DNA of 64,000 nt. Source: Ananas comosus. Lineage: Eukaryota; Streptophyta; Magnoliopsida; Poales; Bromeliaceae. A program made the translations under genes and the position numbers. Each line of letters starts with the position of its first letter. The stretch's first letter is position 1. The notes under the pieces were generated by a model. That model was not told the DNA's origin. It worked only from the letters and a program-made list of their open reading frames with translations, and searched no databases. The DNA lies in assembly GCF_001540865.1 (NCBI RefSeq), contig NC_033627.1, positions 12,208,648-12,272,647 on the forward strand, in the 5' to 3' direction. This document shows, in pieces, positions 33,736 through 46,274 of this stretch.

Positions 33736-34535
33736 GGATAATTGCCTATATACCCCTCATATGTTTGGAAATATCCGATCTACCTTTACTCTTTTTTTTC
33801 TTTCTAAAATACCCCTCATATGTTCCACCGTTATTCTAAAGTACAACCACAGTTATCCCCTGTTAGCTTAACTCGGGTTAAATATGGGTTAATGTATACT
33901 AGAGTTAAAATCTAAATAAAATACCTATTTTGCCCCTACCTTATTATACTAATTCCTTAAATTATCCTCTCCTCTCCCAACATGGTCGCCGGCTCCTCCG
34001 CCTCCACCTCGCCTCATCTTCTCCCAGACCACCACCACCTCCCACATCCCCACCTCCAACACCACTCCTCTCGCCGCTCTCGTCGTCGTCCTCCTCCTCC
34101 TCCGCCGCCTTGGCCGAAGCCGGGAGCAAGAGGGCCACAGCGACGATCCCGTCTCTCACCACTCTCGTCGTCCTCCTCCGCCGCCGCTCTCGTCGTCGTC
34201 CTCCTCCTCCTCCGCCGCCTTGGTCGGCGCCGGGAGCAAGAGGGCCGCAGCGCCATCGGACCCCTACACGCCCTCCGCTCCGGATCCGGCTCCGAATCGA
34301 CACCCTGCACGCCCTCCGGGCGGTCCACGAGGTCAGTTTGGCCTCGTGGACCGGATGAGAGGGAGGTCAGGGAGGTCCACCGTGGACCTCCCTCTCATTA
34401 TATATATATATATATATAAGGTCAGTTTGACCTCGTGGACCTCCCTCTCATTATATATATATATATATATATATATAAGGTCAGTTTGCCCTCGTGGACC
34501 GGATGAGACGGAGGTCCGCCGTGGACCTCTCTCTC

Positions 34536-34586
<51 letters not shown>

Positions 34587-35260
34587 ATATAATATTTTAT
34601 TTATAAATTTGTAATTATTTATTAATATTTTTAAATGATATTATTAATATATGTTTATTATAATTTTAAATATATTTAATCTATATATAAAAATTATAAT
34701 AATAATATATATAGTATATTAATTATTATATATTTATTATATAGCCGAATTTTTGATCCCGAATTTTTAATTGGTAAACGTATAATACCCGTATAAATCA
34801 TGTATCCGAATAATCGTCGAATCCGTTTTTTAACCGTATTTTCAACGAATTTAAAAATTAAAAGACGAATTTTATCCGAATTATATCCGTACCGAATTTT
34901 TGCCGAATCCGAATTAACTAACTATGCCTCCAGCCACCAAGGTTGGTTTAGCTGCGATCGATTTCATTCGTTCATTTGCTCGCTCCCGACGTACTTAATT
35001 AATTAATTGATATTTGAAGGGCAAATAAGAAAAATATTTGCTATATGAAGGGTATATAAGAAAAGTTAGTTACGGTACAAAGTATATTGGAATGAGCAAA
35101 ATGATAATTTTTAAGAGATAATAGCAGCTCACCAACGGAACTCAACTCCATGAGTATATTAGAAAAACTTGGAATATAGAAGGATATTTTCAATATTAAT
35201 CTTCTAAGAAGAATAAATAAAAAAATGAAAAATTTTTCAAAAATATATAGGCAATTGCAC
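33736..35260. mobile_element. MITE-like repeat carrying a ~1-kb GC-rich and microsatellite insert
   Basis: The outer ~230 bases on each side match the two halves of the ~500-bp repeat at 4548-5048 in reverse orientation, with ends ATAATTGCCTATATACCC and, inverted, CAATTGCCTATATA. Between them lies sequence found in no other copy: a GC-rich Ser/Pro/Arg-codon block (33980-34330), three tandem units with a GGTCCACCGTGGACC-like palindrome, and long (AT)n runs. Open frames across the block are low complexity. Confidence 0.55.
34078..34580. repeat. Nested tandem repeats in the GC-rich block
   Basis: A ~69-base repeat ('ctctcgtcgtcgtcctcctcctcctccgccgcctt' start) occurs at about 34078 and 34189. 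Units starting GGTCAGTTTG at 34331, 34420 and 34479 each end in 'ctctcattatatat' plus (AT)n. Confidence 0.8.
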
Positions 35261-35612
35261 CTTTTTTATTCATGTTCTCTTTTATTCTTTGATTTTTTTT
35301 TTTACTTTTTAAATTTTATTTTATTTATTATTTATTTTAAAGAATCGGCTTGCCACATTGCCCCTTTTTTACTTTTTTATTTATTATTTATTTTATAATT
35401 GAACTCACAATCTCATATAAAAAAAAATTTTTAAATTAATTATTACATCATATTATCCAAAAGATCGATTTAATCAATACACGCCTAAAAAAAATTTCAT
35501 AAAATACCACCCACAAATAGCAAACAAAAACCAGGTCAACACGCACCACGGATCACCGTCCAACTCATCCCTCAATCCATCAAACGGAATCTCCACCGTG
35601 GGTTCTACTTCA

Positions 35613-35661
<49 letters not shown>

Positions 35662-35848
35662 CTGTAAACCGCAACCCTTTATATAGAAAACCCAAGCGTA
35701 AGCATCCATGTCCTCTCTCCCTATAACAACCAAAACCTGCACACACAATAACAATGGTACGTAGTCACGCAGCAAGCCGCCCTATTTCTCTCCGTCCTGC
35801 GCCGCGCCCGCTTCTTTTCCTCTCCTGGGGAGACGAGAAGAGGCGGGA
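35261..35848 (+). promoter_or_regulatory. Promoter and 5' leader region of the YSL gene
   Basis: Contains a (CT)n tract at about 35609-35658 and a TATA-like TTTATATAG at 35678-35686. An upstream ATG at 35754 opens a 66-codon frame that overlaps the main start at 35849 in another frame. If transcription starts ~30 bases after the TATA-like box, that ATG is in the mRNA. Confidence 0.45.
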
Positions 35849-36539
35849 ATGGCCGCTGCCGCAGGGGAAGAAGAGTCGGTGGAGCGGCTGTTCGAGAGCT
35901 GCAGGGAGGTGCCGAAATGGACGGAGCAGATCACCGCGCGGGCGCTCGTCGTGAGCCTCATGCTGGGGTTCTTCCTCAGCTTCATCGTCATGAAGCTGAA
36001 CCTCACCACTGGTATCATCCCGTCGCTCAATGTCTCCGCAGGGTTGCTCGGGTTCTTCCTCGTGAAGATGTGGACGAAGGCGCTCGAGCAGGTCGGCGTG
36101 CTCAACCGGCCCTTCACCCGCCAGGAGAACACCGTTATCCAAACCTGCGTCGTCTCATGCTCCGGAGTCGCATTTAGCGGTAAGTACATATACGTACGTG
36201 CCTGCATGCATGCGGAAAAAAAAAACCAAAACAAAAAACAAAATTGAAAGAAAATTGTTTATTGATGATAACTTTTTGGAATTCTGAAAACGACAAAATA
36301 AGGTGCATGACATGAACACGAGCGAATTGGACTAAAGATCCAACTCGCTGTTCGCGAGGCAATTTGTGTTCAACTCAAAAATGGGTTCGAGATTGAATCA
36401 CTCATTTAATAAATGAGCCGAACATGTGCTAAATTTTTCAACTCGATATCTTAACATGCTGAACGCGAGCTGGGATCAACTTACTCATATTCGGCTTGAT
36501 ATAGCTCAAATACACATACTTTATATTTATATATTTTGC

Positions 36540-36576
<37 letters not shown>

Positions 36577-37094
36577 CTAGTATCCTAGGCTCCGGTACTA
36601 TAGTCTCGTTTTCGATCTTAGAGTGTTCAAATCAACGATCCACACCGTTACAACTGATCTAGGATATTTAAAATTTTTAAAAATAAAATTTTATATTTTT
36701 TTGACATAGTTTACTTTATGATCAAACCATTTCAAAATTGTCAATTTTCAAAAGCTACTATGGCGAGTTTGGAGTTTAACGGTGTAGAAAAATCTAAATT
36801 TCTTCAAATTTTGATAGAAAATACTTTAAACTATCTAGATTAAGGTTAACATTCTTGATCTTGAATTTAAAAGTCCTATACTCAAATTTTAAAGATTATT
36901 CAATTTCCACCGTCCATTTTGACATAATTTATTTACTAAGTAAACGATGTCGAAAAAAACTAAAATTTTATTCCTAAGAACTTCATAAACCCTAGATCAT
37001 ATTTAACGGTGTGGATCGTTAATTTGAGCACCCTAAGATCGAAAACAAGACTATAGTACCGGAGCTCCGATACTATAGATAGTATAGTAGCCTA

Positions 37095-37131
<37 letters not shown>

Positions 37132-40100
37132 GCAAAAATACAAACTTCTACTATTTGAATTATGGTCCAATCCAAATGTAAAGTGGTCCATTTATTTTAT
37201 AAATTTCAACCCTTAGAGAATTATGGTTATTTCACTAATTTAATATAGTATAGAGCAGAATATCCCGAGTTCGAGTCCAGTCAGACTCCTAATATTATTA
37301 TTTTTTTCCCATTTAATTTAAATCCACATCTTAACCTGTAAGTTCTGGCATAAGAGAGAGTGCTGAAATATTAAAACTACTATTATATGATAATTTAAAT
37401 TTTTAGAGAATAATGATTATTTCGCATAATTTAACAAGGTGGCTTTGGGAGCTACATACTTGGGATGAGCAAGCAGGTGGCGCACGGCTTGGAGGACGCC
37501 AAGTCGGATCTCAACATCAAGGAGCCCTCTCTCGGTTGGATGATCGCTTTCCTTTTCCTCGTCAGCTTCATTGGCTTGTTTTCCATCCTGCCCCTGAGGA
37601 AGGTACATCGTAATATCCGATTAATGACTTCATTTTGTTAAATTTCATACAGATTGCAACAGTTCAGTTTGTAGGAATGTACAGAATTTAATCATGCTTC
37701 TGCATCAAACCTAATTTAATTTCTCTTACCAAGAAATAACATGACATGACAAATAGTTGGCACATTACTACGTGCTTATGACATGAGAGCAGGCTGATTT
37801 AGCAAACACATCATCTTCAAAAGCTGACGCAACTACAGTAGTCACAATGTCTCACCATTGATGTTCATCTTGCAGAATTAATGCCTCCATTTTGATGACC
37901 CAAGTGAAATTTCAAGCATCTACGCTGATGATATAATACTTACAGAAGCTCCAATAATGCTAGACAAACCGCGAGTTAATTAATTTGAAGCTTGTTATGA
38001 TCTTTATCAAGAACAAGAAGTTGTAAATACTGAATCAATTATAATTTTCTTTCCCTCAGATCATGATCATTGGGTACAGGTTAACATACCCAAGTGGCAC
38101 CGCAACAGCTCATTTGATCAACAGTTTCCACACCCCTCAAGGAGCCCTTCTGGCAAAGTATACTTCAGAGAACTATAATCACCACCAGTTTGGTTATAGT
38201 TTACATCCTTTTTCTGTATTTTAACTATGTGGTTCTTCTTCCAATTCATTCTACTCTCTCCAGGCAACAAATTTCTCTCCTGTTCAAATCCTTCAGTGCC
38301 AGCTTCTTATGGTCCTTCTTCCAGTGGTTTTACACAGCAGGAGAAGGCTGTGGCTTCGCTGCGTTTCCGACGTTTGGGCTCACAGCTTATAAGAACAGGT
38401 ATTTAGGATGAGATCCCTTTTGTGTTCCTTGTTAAAAACGAGGTTAAAATGTATGGATAGCCCCTTAGCTTCTGGAAATCACAATTGATCCCTGCACAAT
38501 TCTTACAGATGTTAGAGATTTTGGACAAGAGACACAACCAGGGATGATAGTTTAAGAAATTATACAAGTCTAGGAACTAACCTGTTTTACAAAAATATTA
38601 GAGACCAACTTGTAACTCATCTAAATTTCATGGACTACCCATGTATTTTATCCTAAAATGGAGTATCCTTTCATTTGCTTATGTGTGGACTTTTGTAGAA
38701 GAACATGTAATGAATGCATGTATGATTGTTTCTTCTCAGATTTTACTTTGATTTCTCTGCAACCTATGTGGGTGTGGGAATGATTTGCCCTTACCTGATA
38801 AACATTTCGCTGCTTCTCGGCTCCATCATCTCTTGGGGGATCCTGTGGCCATACATCAACAGCAAGAAAGGAGAGTGGTATGATGCTGCTCTCCCCCACG
38901 ACAGTTTGCACGGCCTCACTGGATACAAGGTAAAGTATACATCTGTACATTTATGAACCACAAATTCATGTCCAACTAGAAAGAAAAAAAAAAAAAAAAA
39001 AGACTGTCTCTCAAGTCTTTTCCACCACAAACTGTTGCGGGAAAACTGTTGTTTGCACTTGATATATCCGTACATTCATGCACAACAAATTCATGTCCAA
39101 ATGGTCCCCCATGAATTGTTAAGCTTGGAATCCCATATAGTGCCCTGAATTGCATGTGTGCATGAATCAAAGCTTCCCCCGTTATGTATCGAAGCACATC
39201 AGCAGCCCCTGAAGGCAGGATTTTGGGCGATTTATAGTAGTACTCCAATTGAGGTACAATGCGTTACTATTTGCAACTTTTTAAATCTTTTTAAATTACA
39301 ATGCAGGTATTCATATCAATTGCCATGATCCTGGGTGATGGTCTCTTCCAATTTCTCGCTGTTCTCTTCCACACCACCTATGACATGTACACTAAGCGCC
39401 GCCAGCGGGACCCTGTCACGCCTTTCTCTACTAGTGGAAGCAACGAAGGCTCTTCCCACTCCTCGTCCTCAGACCCAACCCTCAACTTTGACGATCGCCG
39501 TCGCACCAAGGTCTTCATCAAGGATCAAATCCCCAGCGCCACTGCTGCAGTAGGCTACATCCTCCTTGCCATCATCTCCCTTGTGGCCGTCCCTCACATC
39601 TTCCCTCAGCTCAAAGCGTACCACATCATTGTTGCCTACGCCGTGGCGCCGCTCCTTGCCTTCTGCAACTCGTATGGCTGTGGTCTCACTGACTGGTCCC
39701 TCGCTAGCAGCTATGGTAAGCTCGCCATCTTCATCTTCGGCGCGTGGGTTGGTGCCAGTGGCGGTGGCGTGGTCGCCGGCCTCGCTGCTTGCGGTGTCAT
39801 GATGGGCATTGTCTCCACTGCCTCCGACCTCATGCAAGACTTCAAAACAGGCTACCTTACCCTTACTTCCCCGCGCTCTATGTTTGTTTCACAAATCATC
39901 GGCACTGCCATGGGCTGTGTTATTGGGCCTGTCGTGTTTTGGATCTTCTACAAAGCCTACCCGCTGGGAGACCAAAACTCCGAATACCCAGCTCCATATG
40001 CAAAGGTATTGTAATATTCTATCATTGTTTTAAGCAGAATCCTGGCAGAAGATTAATGAAAGAAGGTTAAGTGATACATATAAAGAAAAGTTCTCTGTAG

Positions 40101-41279
40101 GTTTTGATTATCCAGAAGGGGTACTATCATATCTAACCGCGATATTTTGAGAGAGATTTTCTACATTATTGGCCTCATAGGAATGATAAATGGAAAAAAA
40201 AAAAAATCCAAAACTAGTTGAAATTTAACAAAATTTGAGATCGTCATGCGAACTTTGTAAACGGGCATGAAACCACATGAATAATACAATTTTACAACAA
40301 AAGGTAACCTCCAGGAGAGGTTATATTCACCGAATAACCATTATTCACCGAAAAATGGTTATTCGAGTATGCAATGTTGTTTCAAAGTTCAAGTGATGAT
40401 TCAAGTGGTGATTCCTAATTGAACTAAACTTTAGATCTGATTGAAGCTTCTTTTAATGATAACTTATAGCACACTTTGAAATGGACACTAAATTTTAAGA
40501 ACTTTGACTTTATTATCTACTTTATGATATGCATTGAATTATGACCTTTTCTTCCATGCAAAAAGTTGCAACCTACCAAACTATTCCTCTCCATGGCGGA
40601 ACATTCTATATCGCTTTGATGGAAATTGTCCAGTTTCATTGTTAAAATGAAAACCTTTAAAGTTCAAATTGATTTTAAAATGTGCTATTGTTTATGTAAG
40701 GTCCATACATATTTATCCATTCTATTTTCAGTACTTCTTATCTCTAAGTCAAAAGGTTTTATTAGCATAAGATTCGGTTTCTGATAATTTGATAACATGT
40801 TAAAAAAAAGCTTTAAAGGCTTAATCTATCAATTATGCACTCAATAGGTGTACCGTGGCATTGCGCTCCTTGGTGTTGAGGGCTTCTACTCCCTCCCCCG
40901 CCATTGCCTCAGTTTCTGCCTAGGCTTCTTCCTCCTAGCCTTTGCCATCAGTGCGGTGAGGGAGATAGCCAAGTATAAGAACTGGTGGATATTCAATTAT
41001 GTGCCGAGCGCGATGGGGATGGCGGTGCCCTTCTACCTGGGGTCGTACTTCACGATCGACATGTGTGTAGGAAGCCTAATATTGTATGTGTGGGAGTGGG
41101 TGGACCAGCGAAGTGCAGCAGTGTTCGCACCTGCGGTTGCATCAGGGTTGATCTGTGGGGACGGGATATGGTCGCTGCCATCAGCCATGCTTGCCCTCGG
41201 AAAAGTCCGACCGCCAATTTGCATGAAGTTTCTCTCAGGGGCCAATAATGCGAGGGTGGATGCTTTCTTGAGTGGGTGA
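35849..41279 (+). CDS. Yellow stripe-like (YSL) metal-nicotianamine transporter
   Basis: Seven exons: 35849-36179, 37439-37602, 38060-38157, 38264-38398, 38740-38929, 39307-40005 and 40848-41279. All introns are GT..AG and the joins keep frame, giving 682 residues, normal for the family. It is an oligopeptide-transporter-family membrane protein. Family segments are a first hydrophobic span (about 33-50) followed by [20 protein letters not shown], then [38 protein letters not shown], and near the C-terminus AIDMCVG-like [11 protein letters not shown] and [10 protein letters not shown]. It would move iron, zinc or copper chelated to nicotianamine (or phytosiderophore) across a membrane with protons. 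By feel it resembles the rice YSL10-14 group; the metal cannot be told. Intron 1 holds a foldback transposon. Confidence 0.94.
36573..37095. mobile_element. Foldback element in intron 1 of the YSL gene
   Basis: Left arm CTCCGGTACTATAGTCTCGT, then 'ttttcgatcttagagtg' and 'gatccacaccgtta'; the right arm is the inverse of each. Both sides are (AT)n runs (36546-36572 and 37102-37128), so it probably landed in an AT microsatellite. Confidence 0.75.
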
Positions 41280-43772
41280 GAGCTTTCTGTGCAGGGAATA
41301 CATATAAAACATGTTCCAGAGATGAATGAATGATGTATTGATAAAGGAATTGATGAGCTAGATGGTATGTAAATAAGCTTAATTAGCTCCGGGATGCCTA
41401 TGGCAATGGTTTAGGCTTGTAATATAGCAACATTAATGCGTTAAGTATCCATGAGGTTTGCTCGAAGTGCAATTAATGAGTCAGATTTCAAATTTGATAT
41501 GTGAAGTAGACGCTCAAGAATGAAGCCTCCAAGGCTAAACAATAAATTTATTATTATGTAGTAAAAGTTGATTCATGAATTGTACTTCAGGGAACATGTT
41601 GAGCTTACCCTAAGCGGTAAATAGAAAACATCATAGTTCCAACTGCATGGAGATATTAACTAAGGACCTTATCAACCATATGATTTACGGACTACACCAC
41701 AAAAAGCACAACAAACACACGTAGAAATATAGAGAAAAAATTATTGCTTAAGATTTTTATTTAACAGGGCCTGACAAACTACTCTAGGTAGTTAATCTGG
41801 CAATAATGTGCAGGTAGAACTCATAATGCTATTAATTTTTCAACATAAATATTCAGAAGAGAAGGTAGACTGTTAAAAACAGTATATGACAATTACATCT
41901 TTGTGCAAGCGATCACATGGTCAAATTTTCCTGATAGAACGAAAAAATTAACTCTACATTTCTAAAATAAATGCAGTTAGGCCTTACGCATGATTAGCGG
42001 TTAGGTGAATATCTGGTTGACCATAAGAAAAAAAACATTATTCACATGAAATAATCTTTTTCAAAATGATCAACAGAGCTTTCATACTGTGCTTATATGA
42101 TTTTATCTACCCAGTTTTTAAAGAATGTATAAAATAAGACTAAAAAAAAGAATGAAACAAAAACAGACAACTTGAATAAATAGAATTTAGTTATCACCTA
42201 CTATGAGTCTCTTGCTAATGTCTGTTTGGCTTGTCTTTATGAATATCGTCTCTAATATGACAAGCGGCAGTCAGGCAGTGGGCACATAAAAGGTCTAGTT
42301 TTTGCCACGGTGGGAAGATGAAATGAACTTCTAAGCCTAAAGTGTAAACTTCTACTAAAAAGGTTCTACTTCTGTCATAGTACAAAGGATATAAGGGGAA
42401 TTTTAATAAAAAAAGCTATTGGTGCTTTTTCAAAGAGCTCTACTCGAATAACACTTACACAGAAACTCCAATAAGCTAAATAAACTCTATAACCAAACCC
42501 TTGTTTAAGGACACTAATGTGACATAAAATCTATGTTCATTCCATGGAATTTTTCCTTCATTTGTTGACAAGCAAAAATATTACCAAAGACTTGAGAACT
42601 CAAGATTTTACCAATGGTTCCTCAAAGGAGCAAATTCGAGGAAACAGGAAGAATCCTTGCCCCCTATTTTGTGGTGATTTGATTTTCTATATCCGTAAAA
42701 TCCAATCTGATATTATGAATGTCTTTTAAAGTGTCAAGTTTCACATCTGAAGTTCTAATTTCCACTCTAATTCCTGTCACTTAGAAGTTAAATTAAAACA
42801 TGGAATAAAAGCCAAGTTAGCAAAATGTAAAGAAATGTTTAGATCAATATTTAGATAAATTTATCAGACAAGATAGTGAAGAAAATTTTGTTAGTGTTGG
42901 TGGAACTTCGCTCTAAATCCGTTATCAATCTGTAATGCTAGAAAATGATCGAGAAAAAGCTTATGATGATTTGTCTACTTCAAAGCATCAGGGCCTACAA
43001 AGAAAATTCATGTATAGAATCATTTAAAGCTAAAGGATGACAATCTATTCACAAAAAAAACAGACCTCTAAAATCAAATGTTTTCCTGGTGCTTCTCTAA
43101 GAAACTTTAGCATCCTCCCCAAGATATCGCCCTTGCAGACCCTAAGGCAATCTAGCACGTGCAGCATATCGCATATTATTTAGCATGGAAGGATAAATTT
43201 GTTGAGACAGATATGGAGTTAATTTATTGAACCAAAGTTGTATACCATCTGGCACTGCATATAAATATAAGCATTCACTCCTCATTCCTCTTAGTACATC
43301 TTCTGTATTACCTTTCAATCTCTATCTACATGGTGCATATCTAAGTATAAGCTACAATGACTGCTCAGCATGCGTTGCAGTTTACGTAACTGCAACAAGT
43401 TGAAGTATGCGTGCGAGATCATTTTCTTCAGTGTTGCAGAGACCTCACTGGGTGAAGAGAACAACAGTTTTATAACTAGTGTTGCTAAATTGCATGCCCA
43501 TTTGGTGGTGCTCAGACAACAGATGAGAAGAAGAGATGGTAATTAAGTCCTGAAATAAGCACTAACAAAAATCTCCAGCATTGAATACTAGACAAAAATA
43601 CTTCTAATAGGTATTAACAAGTTATGCTACCTTGCGTGCATGCACATGAGAGACAGAGAAGAAGCGAAACATGCATGATTTAAAGCGAAGTAAGGGAAAA
43701 AAAGAAACCTGAAATAAGCATGGTGTTTTCCTTCAGCAAATATGCTCGAAGGATTTAGATTCAAGTGACGAA
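41280..43772. other. Intergenic DNA between the YSL and PPR genes
   Basis: No gene, RNA or repeat family recognised. It may include the 3' untranslated regions of both convergent genes. The open frame at 42544-42729 shows no protein features. Confidence 0.5.
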
Positions 43773-45431
43773 CTACCCAATTCCTAGCATCATGTCTAGT
43801 ACGAAACATACTTTTGATATCTCCGTGTGTTTACAACAACCCTTCCTACAGAATGCCTTGATCAAAAGATCGAAAACGCAACCATCAAGAACCAAACCTT
43901 GCTTCAACATTTCTTCAATCAACCTTATTGCTTCTTTAATATTTCCACTCCTAACCAACCAATAAGTTAAATGTGCCGCCGGCATCGGTGGGTATCCATT
44001 TTCAATTGATCTCACAAAATCAACAGCCTCAAATATCTTCCCATTCCTACAGAGGCAATCGGTTAACGTGCTGTACGTGATGGTATCTGGCGCTATTCTC
44101 CCAACATCCAATTCGGAGAAGAGAAAGCTGAGTTCATCAACTCTACCCGCATGGTAGAACTCGTGAATTAAAATGTTGCACGTGACAATGTCAACTACGA
44201 AACCTTTACTGCAGAGGATAAACCTTGCCATCCTGAAGTTACCGGCCCTACAAAGACTAGAAATAAGAATATTTAAAGAATGATTATTGGGTTCTATTCC
44301 CTTCTTAAACAGGCCTGTGAAAACCTTTAAAACATCGAACCACCTCCCTAATTTACTCAGCTGGCTCATCACAGTATTGTAGCCGACAACATCGACCTCA
44401 AAACCCAACTCAGAGCACCTCTCCAACAAAGTCTTACTATTCCAAACATCAATCTCCTGACCAACACAATCTAAAAGAATGTTTAACCCAATAGTGGTAG
44501 GTCTCAATCCCTTCTCCAGCATAATATCCAATTGGCAAAAGGCCTCTTCGGTCTTACCGACCTTGCAAAGCCCAGCTATGTAAGTGCTATACGTAATAGA
44601 ATCCGGCTCCCAACCATTTCTCGCGCTCTCTCCTATAATGCTCTCGACCTCGTCGAAGTTCCCGACCTTGCAAAGCCCTTGAATTAAGGTGTTATAAACG
44701 ACGGTATCCGGTGTGCAACCAGTGTTCTTCATCGATTCTAGAAGCTTCTTGGCCTCTTCAATTCTACCCTCCGAGCAATAGAATTGGAGTATAGGTGTAT
44801 AAGTATGAGCATTCGGTTTACAATTTCTTTGGAGCATTTCGTCAAACACCTCCCACGCCTCGCCGACTTTGCCTGAGTGGCAGAGCCCAGCGATGAGGGT
44901 CGAGTAGGTGACGACATCGGGGGGGCACCCGCGCCGCGCCATCCAAGTCATCACCCCGTAGGCGGAATCCAACCGTTGGAGGTGGCAAGCGTACACCTTC
45001 ACGAGAAGGGTGTACGCCGCCAGGTCGGGGGACACCCCCGAGTCGAGCATTTCCTCGAACACCTTCTCGGCGTCCGCGGCGCGCCCGGCGGAGGCGAGGG
45101 CGCGCATAGCGGTGGTGTAGCACTGCACGTTGGCGCCGCACGCGGACTCCCGCACGCGGCGGAGGAGGCGGAGGACGCCGCTGACGTCGCCGGAGTGGGC
45201 GAGGGCGCACATGAGGCGGTTGTAGTCGTGTTGGTCCAAATCCGCGGATTTGGAGGTAGGATTTCGGAATCGAGCTGCGGCGGAGGCGGCGGAGGAGGAG
45301 ACGGTGGAGTGGCGGCGGAGCAGGCGGCGGGTGCGGCGACGGAGGGGAATGGCGCGGTGAAGGAGGAACCCTAGGGTTCGGATGGCCGTGCGAATGGCGA
45401 CGGAGAGTGGGGAGGAGATCCATGCGGTCAT
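43773..45431 (-). CDS. P-class pentatricopeptide repeat protein
   Basis: An intronless frame of 552 residues. The first ~50 are rich in Arg, Ser and Ala with no acidic residues near the start, like an organelle presequence. Then come about 14 tandem ~35-residue PPR motifs from residue ~65 (e.g. NAHTYTPILQFYCSEGRIEE, DTVVYNTLIQGLCKVGNFDE, DTITYSTLTDCLCRNGKIFE) and no E or DYW tail, so it is P class. Such proteins bind single organellar RNAs to help splicing, stability or translation. The RNA target and whether it goes to mitochondria or plastids cannot be told. The last ~20 residues are not PPR-like; a GT donor near 43838 (after CRKG) could mean the true 3' end is spliced differently. The 5' flank is CT-rich on the coding strand. 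Confidence 0.88.
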   Translation of the reverse strand: MTAWISSPLSVAIRTAIRTLGFLLHRAIPLRRRTRRLLRRHSTVSSSAASAAARFRNPTSKSADLDQHDYNRLMCALAHSGDVSGVLRLLRRVRESACGANVQCYTTAMRALASAGRAADAEKVFEEMLDSGVSPDLAAYTLLVKVYACHLQRLDSAYGVMTWMARRGCPPDVVTYSTLIAGLCHSGKVGEAWEVFDEMLQRNCKPNAHTYTPILQFYCSEGRIEEAKKLLESMKNTGCTPDTVVYNTLIQGLCKVGNFDEVESIIGESARNGWEPDSITYSTYIAGLCKVGKTEEAFCQLDIMLEKGLRPTTIGLNILLDCVGQEIDVWNSKTLLERCSELGFEVDVVGYNTVMSQLSKLGRWFDVLKVFTGLFKKGIEPNNHSLNILISSLCRAGNFRMARFILCSKGFVVDIVTCNILIHEFYHAGRVDELSFLFSELDVGRIAPDTITYSTLTDCLCRNGKIFEAVDFVRSIENGYPPMPAAHLTYWLVRSGNIKEAIRLIEEMLKQGLVLDGCVFDLLIKAFCRKGCCKHTEISKVCFVLDMMLGIG

Positions 45432-45684
45432 AGAGCGAGAGAGAGAGAAAGAGAAGCGGGGGTGGGGGGAAAAAGAGAAGATCTCGACGTCGATTCGGGG
45501 TTTTAATGGTGGGTCGGAGTCTGATGTGAGTCGGATCGAGCCAGGATCGAATCTACCATCAAGGCTTCAAGTTGAGCGAGGACAGTAGGACACAACATAC
45601 ATGGGGTGCATTCGGTACGGAGGTTCAGCTAATGTCAATGAAACAAAACGAAGTTAGGACTAAAATTTATAGAAGCTCCATTTA
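45432..45684 (-). promoter_or_regulatory. 5' flank of the minus-strand PPR gene
   Basis: On the coding strand the bases just before the ATG are pyrimidine-rich (CTCTCTCTCGCTC type), common in plant 5' leaders. No clear TATA box. The plus-strand frame at 45382-45588 is a shadow. Confidence 0.35.
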
Positions 45685-46204
45685 GGGCCCGTTTATTTTG
45701 GTGTAAGTGGAGTGATGGAACTCAAGTTCCATCACTTCCGTTATTTATTTTAATGTAAGTGAAAAATATAATGTAACTCAAGTTACGTTAGAGCTCCACT
45801 TCACCTACTCTCGACTTTCTCCTCTAAAGTGTCGAACTCGACTTTCACTACACTCAACCTCCTCTAAAAAATTTATTAAACAGTAAAACCTAAACTCTAC
45901 TTCCTTTATAATGGATTAGAATTACCTTATTTTATAATAAATTATTATTATCTTTAAATAATAATAAAAAAATTAATTATATAATAGATTAAATTTTATA
46001 GTGGTAAATTTACTACTATATTTAGGAGATAATGAAATCCACTTACTTACATCAAAACAAACAACGGAACTCAAAAAACTAATTTTACCAGCACCAAGTT
46101 ACATCAAAACAAATAACAAAAAAATAATCACACTTCAGGAAAACTCAAACACCACTACACTTGACTTACGTTGGATCTACAAATACGTCAATCCAAACGC
46201 CCCC
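45685..46204. mobile_element. Tourist/Harbinger-like MITE, TTA duplication
   Basis: Left end GGGCCCGTTTATTTTGGTGT, right end (inverted) GGGGGCGTTTGGATTGACGT. It is flanked by TTA at 45682-45684 and 46205-46207. Arms pair around phrases such as 'gtaagtggag' and 'acttacatcaaaacaaa'. Confidence 0.75.
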
Positions 46205-46274
46205 TTAGAATCACGAAGAAATTATAAAAAAATTTATATTTATTTTTATATATAATATAATGTTGTACATAACT

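Noticed and set aside
33930..34606. Several open frames in the GC-rich block (both strands)
   Set aside because: All are Pro/Ser/Arg low complexity driven by CTC/CCG repeats and run into (AT)n as Tyr-Ile repeats. No start context, intron signals or family similarity.
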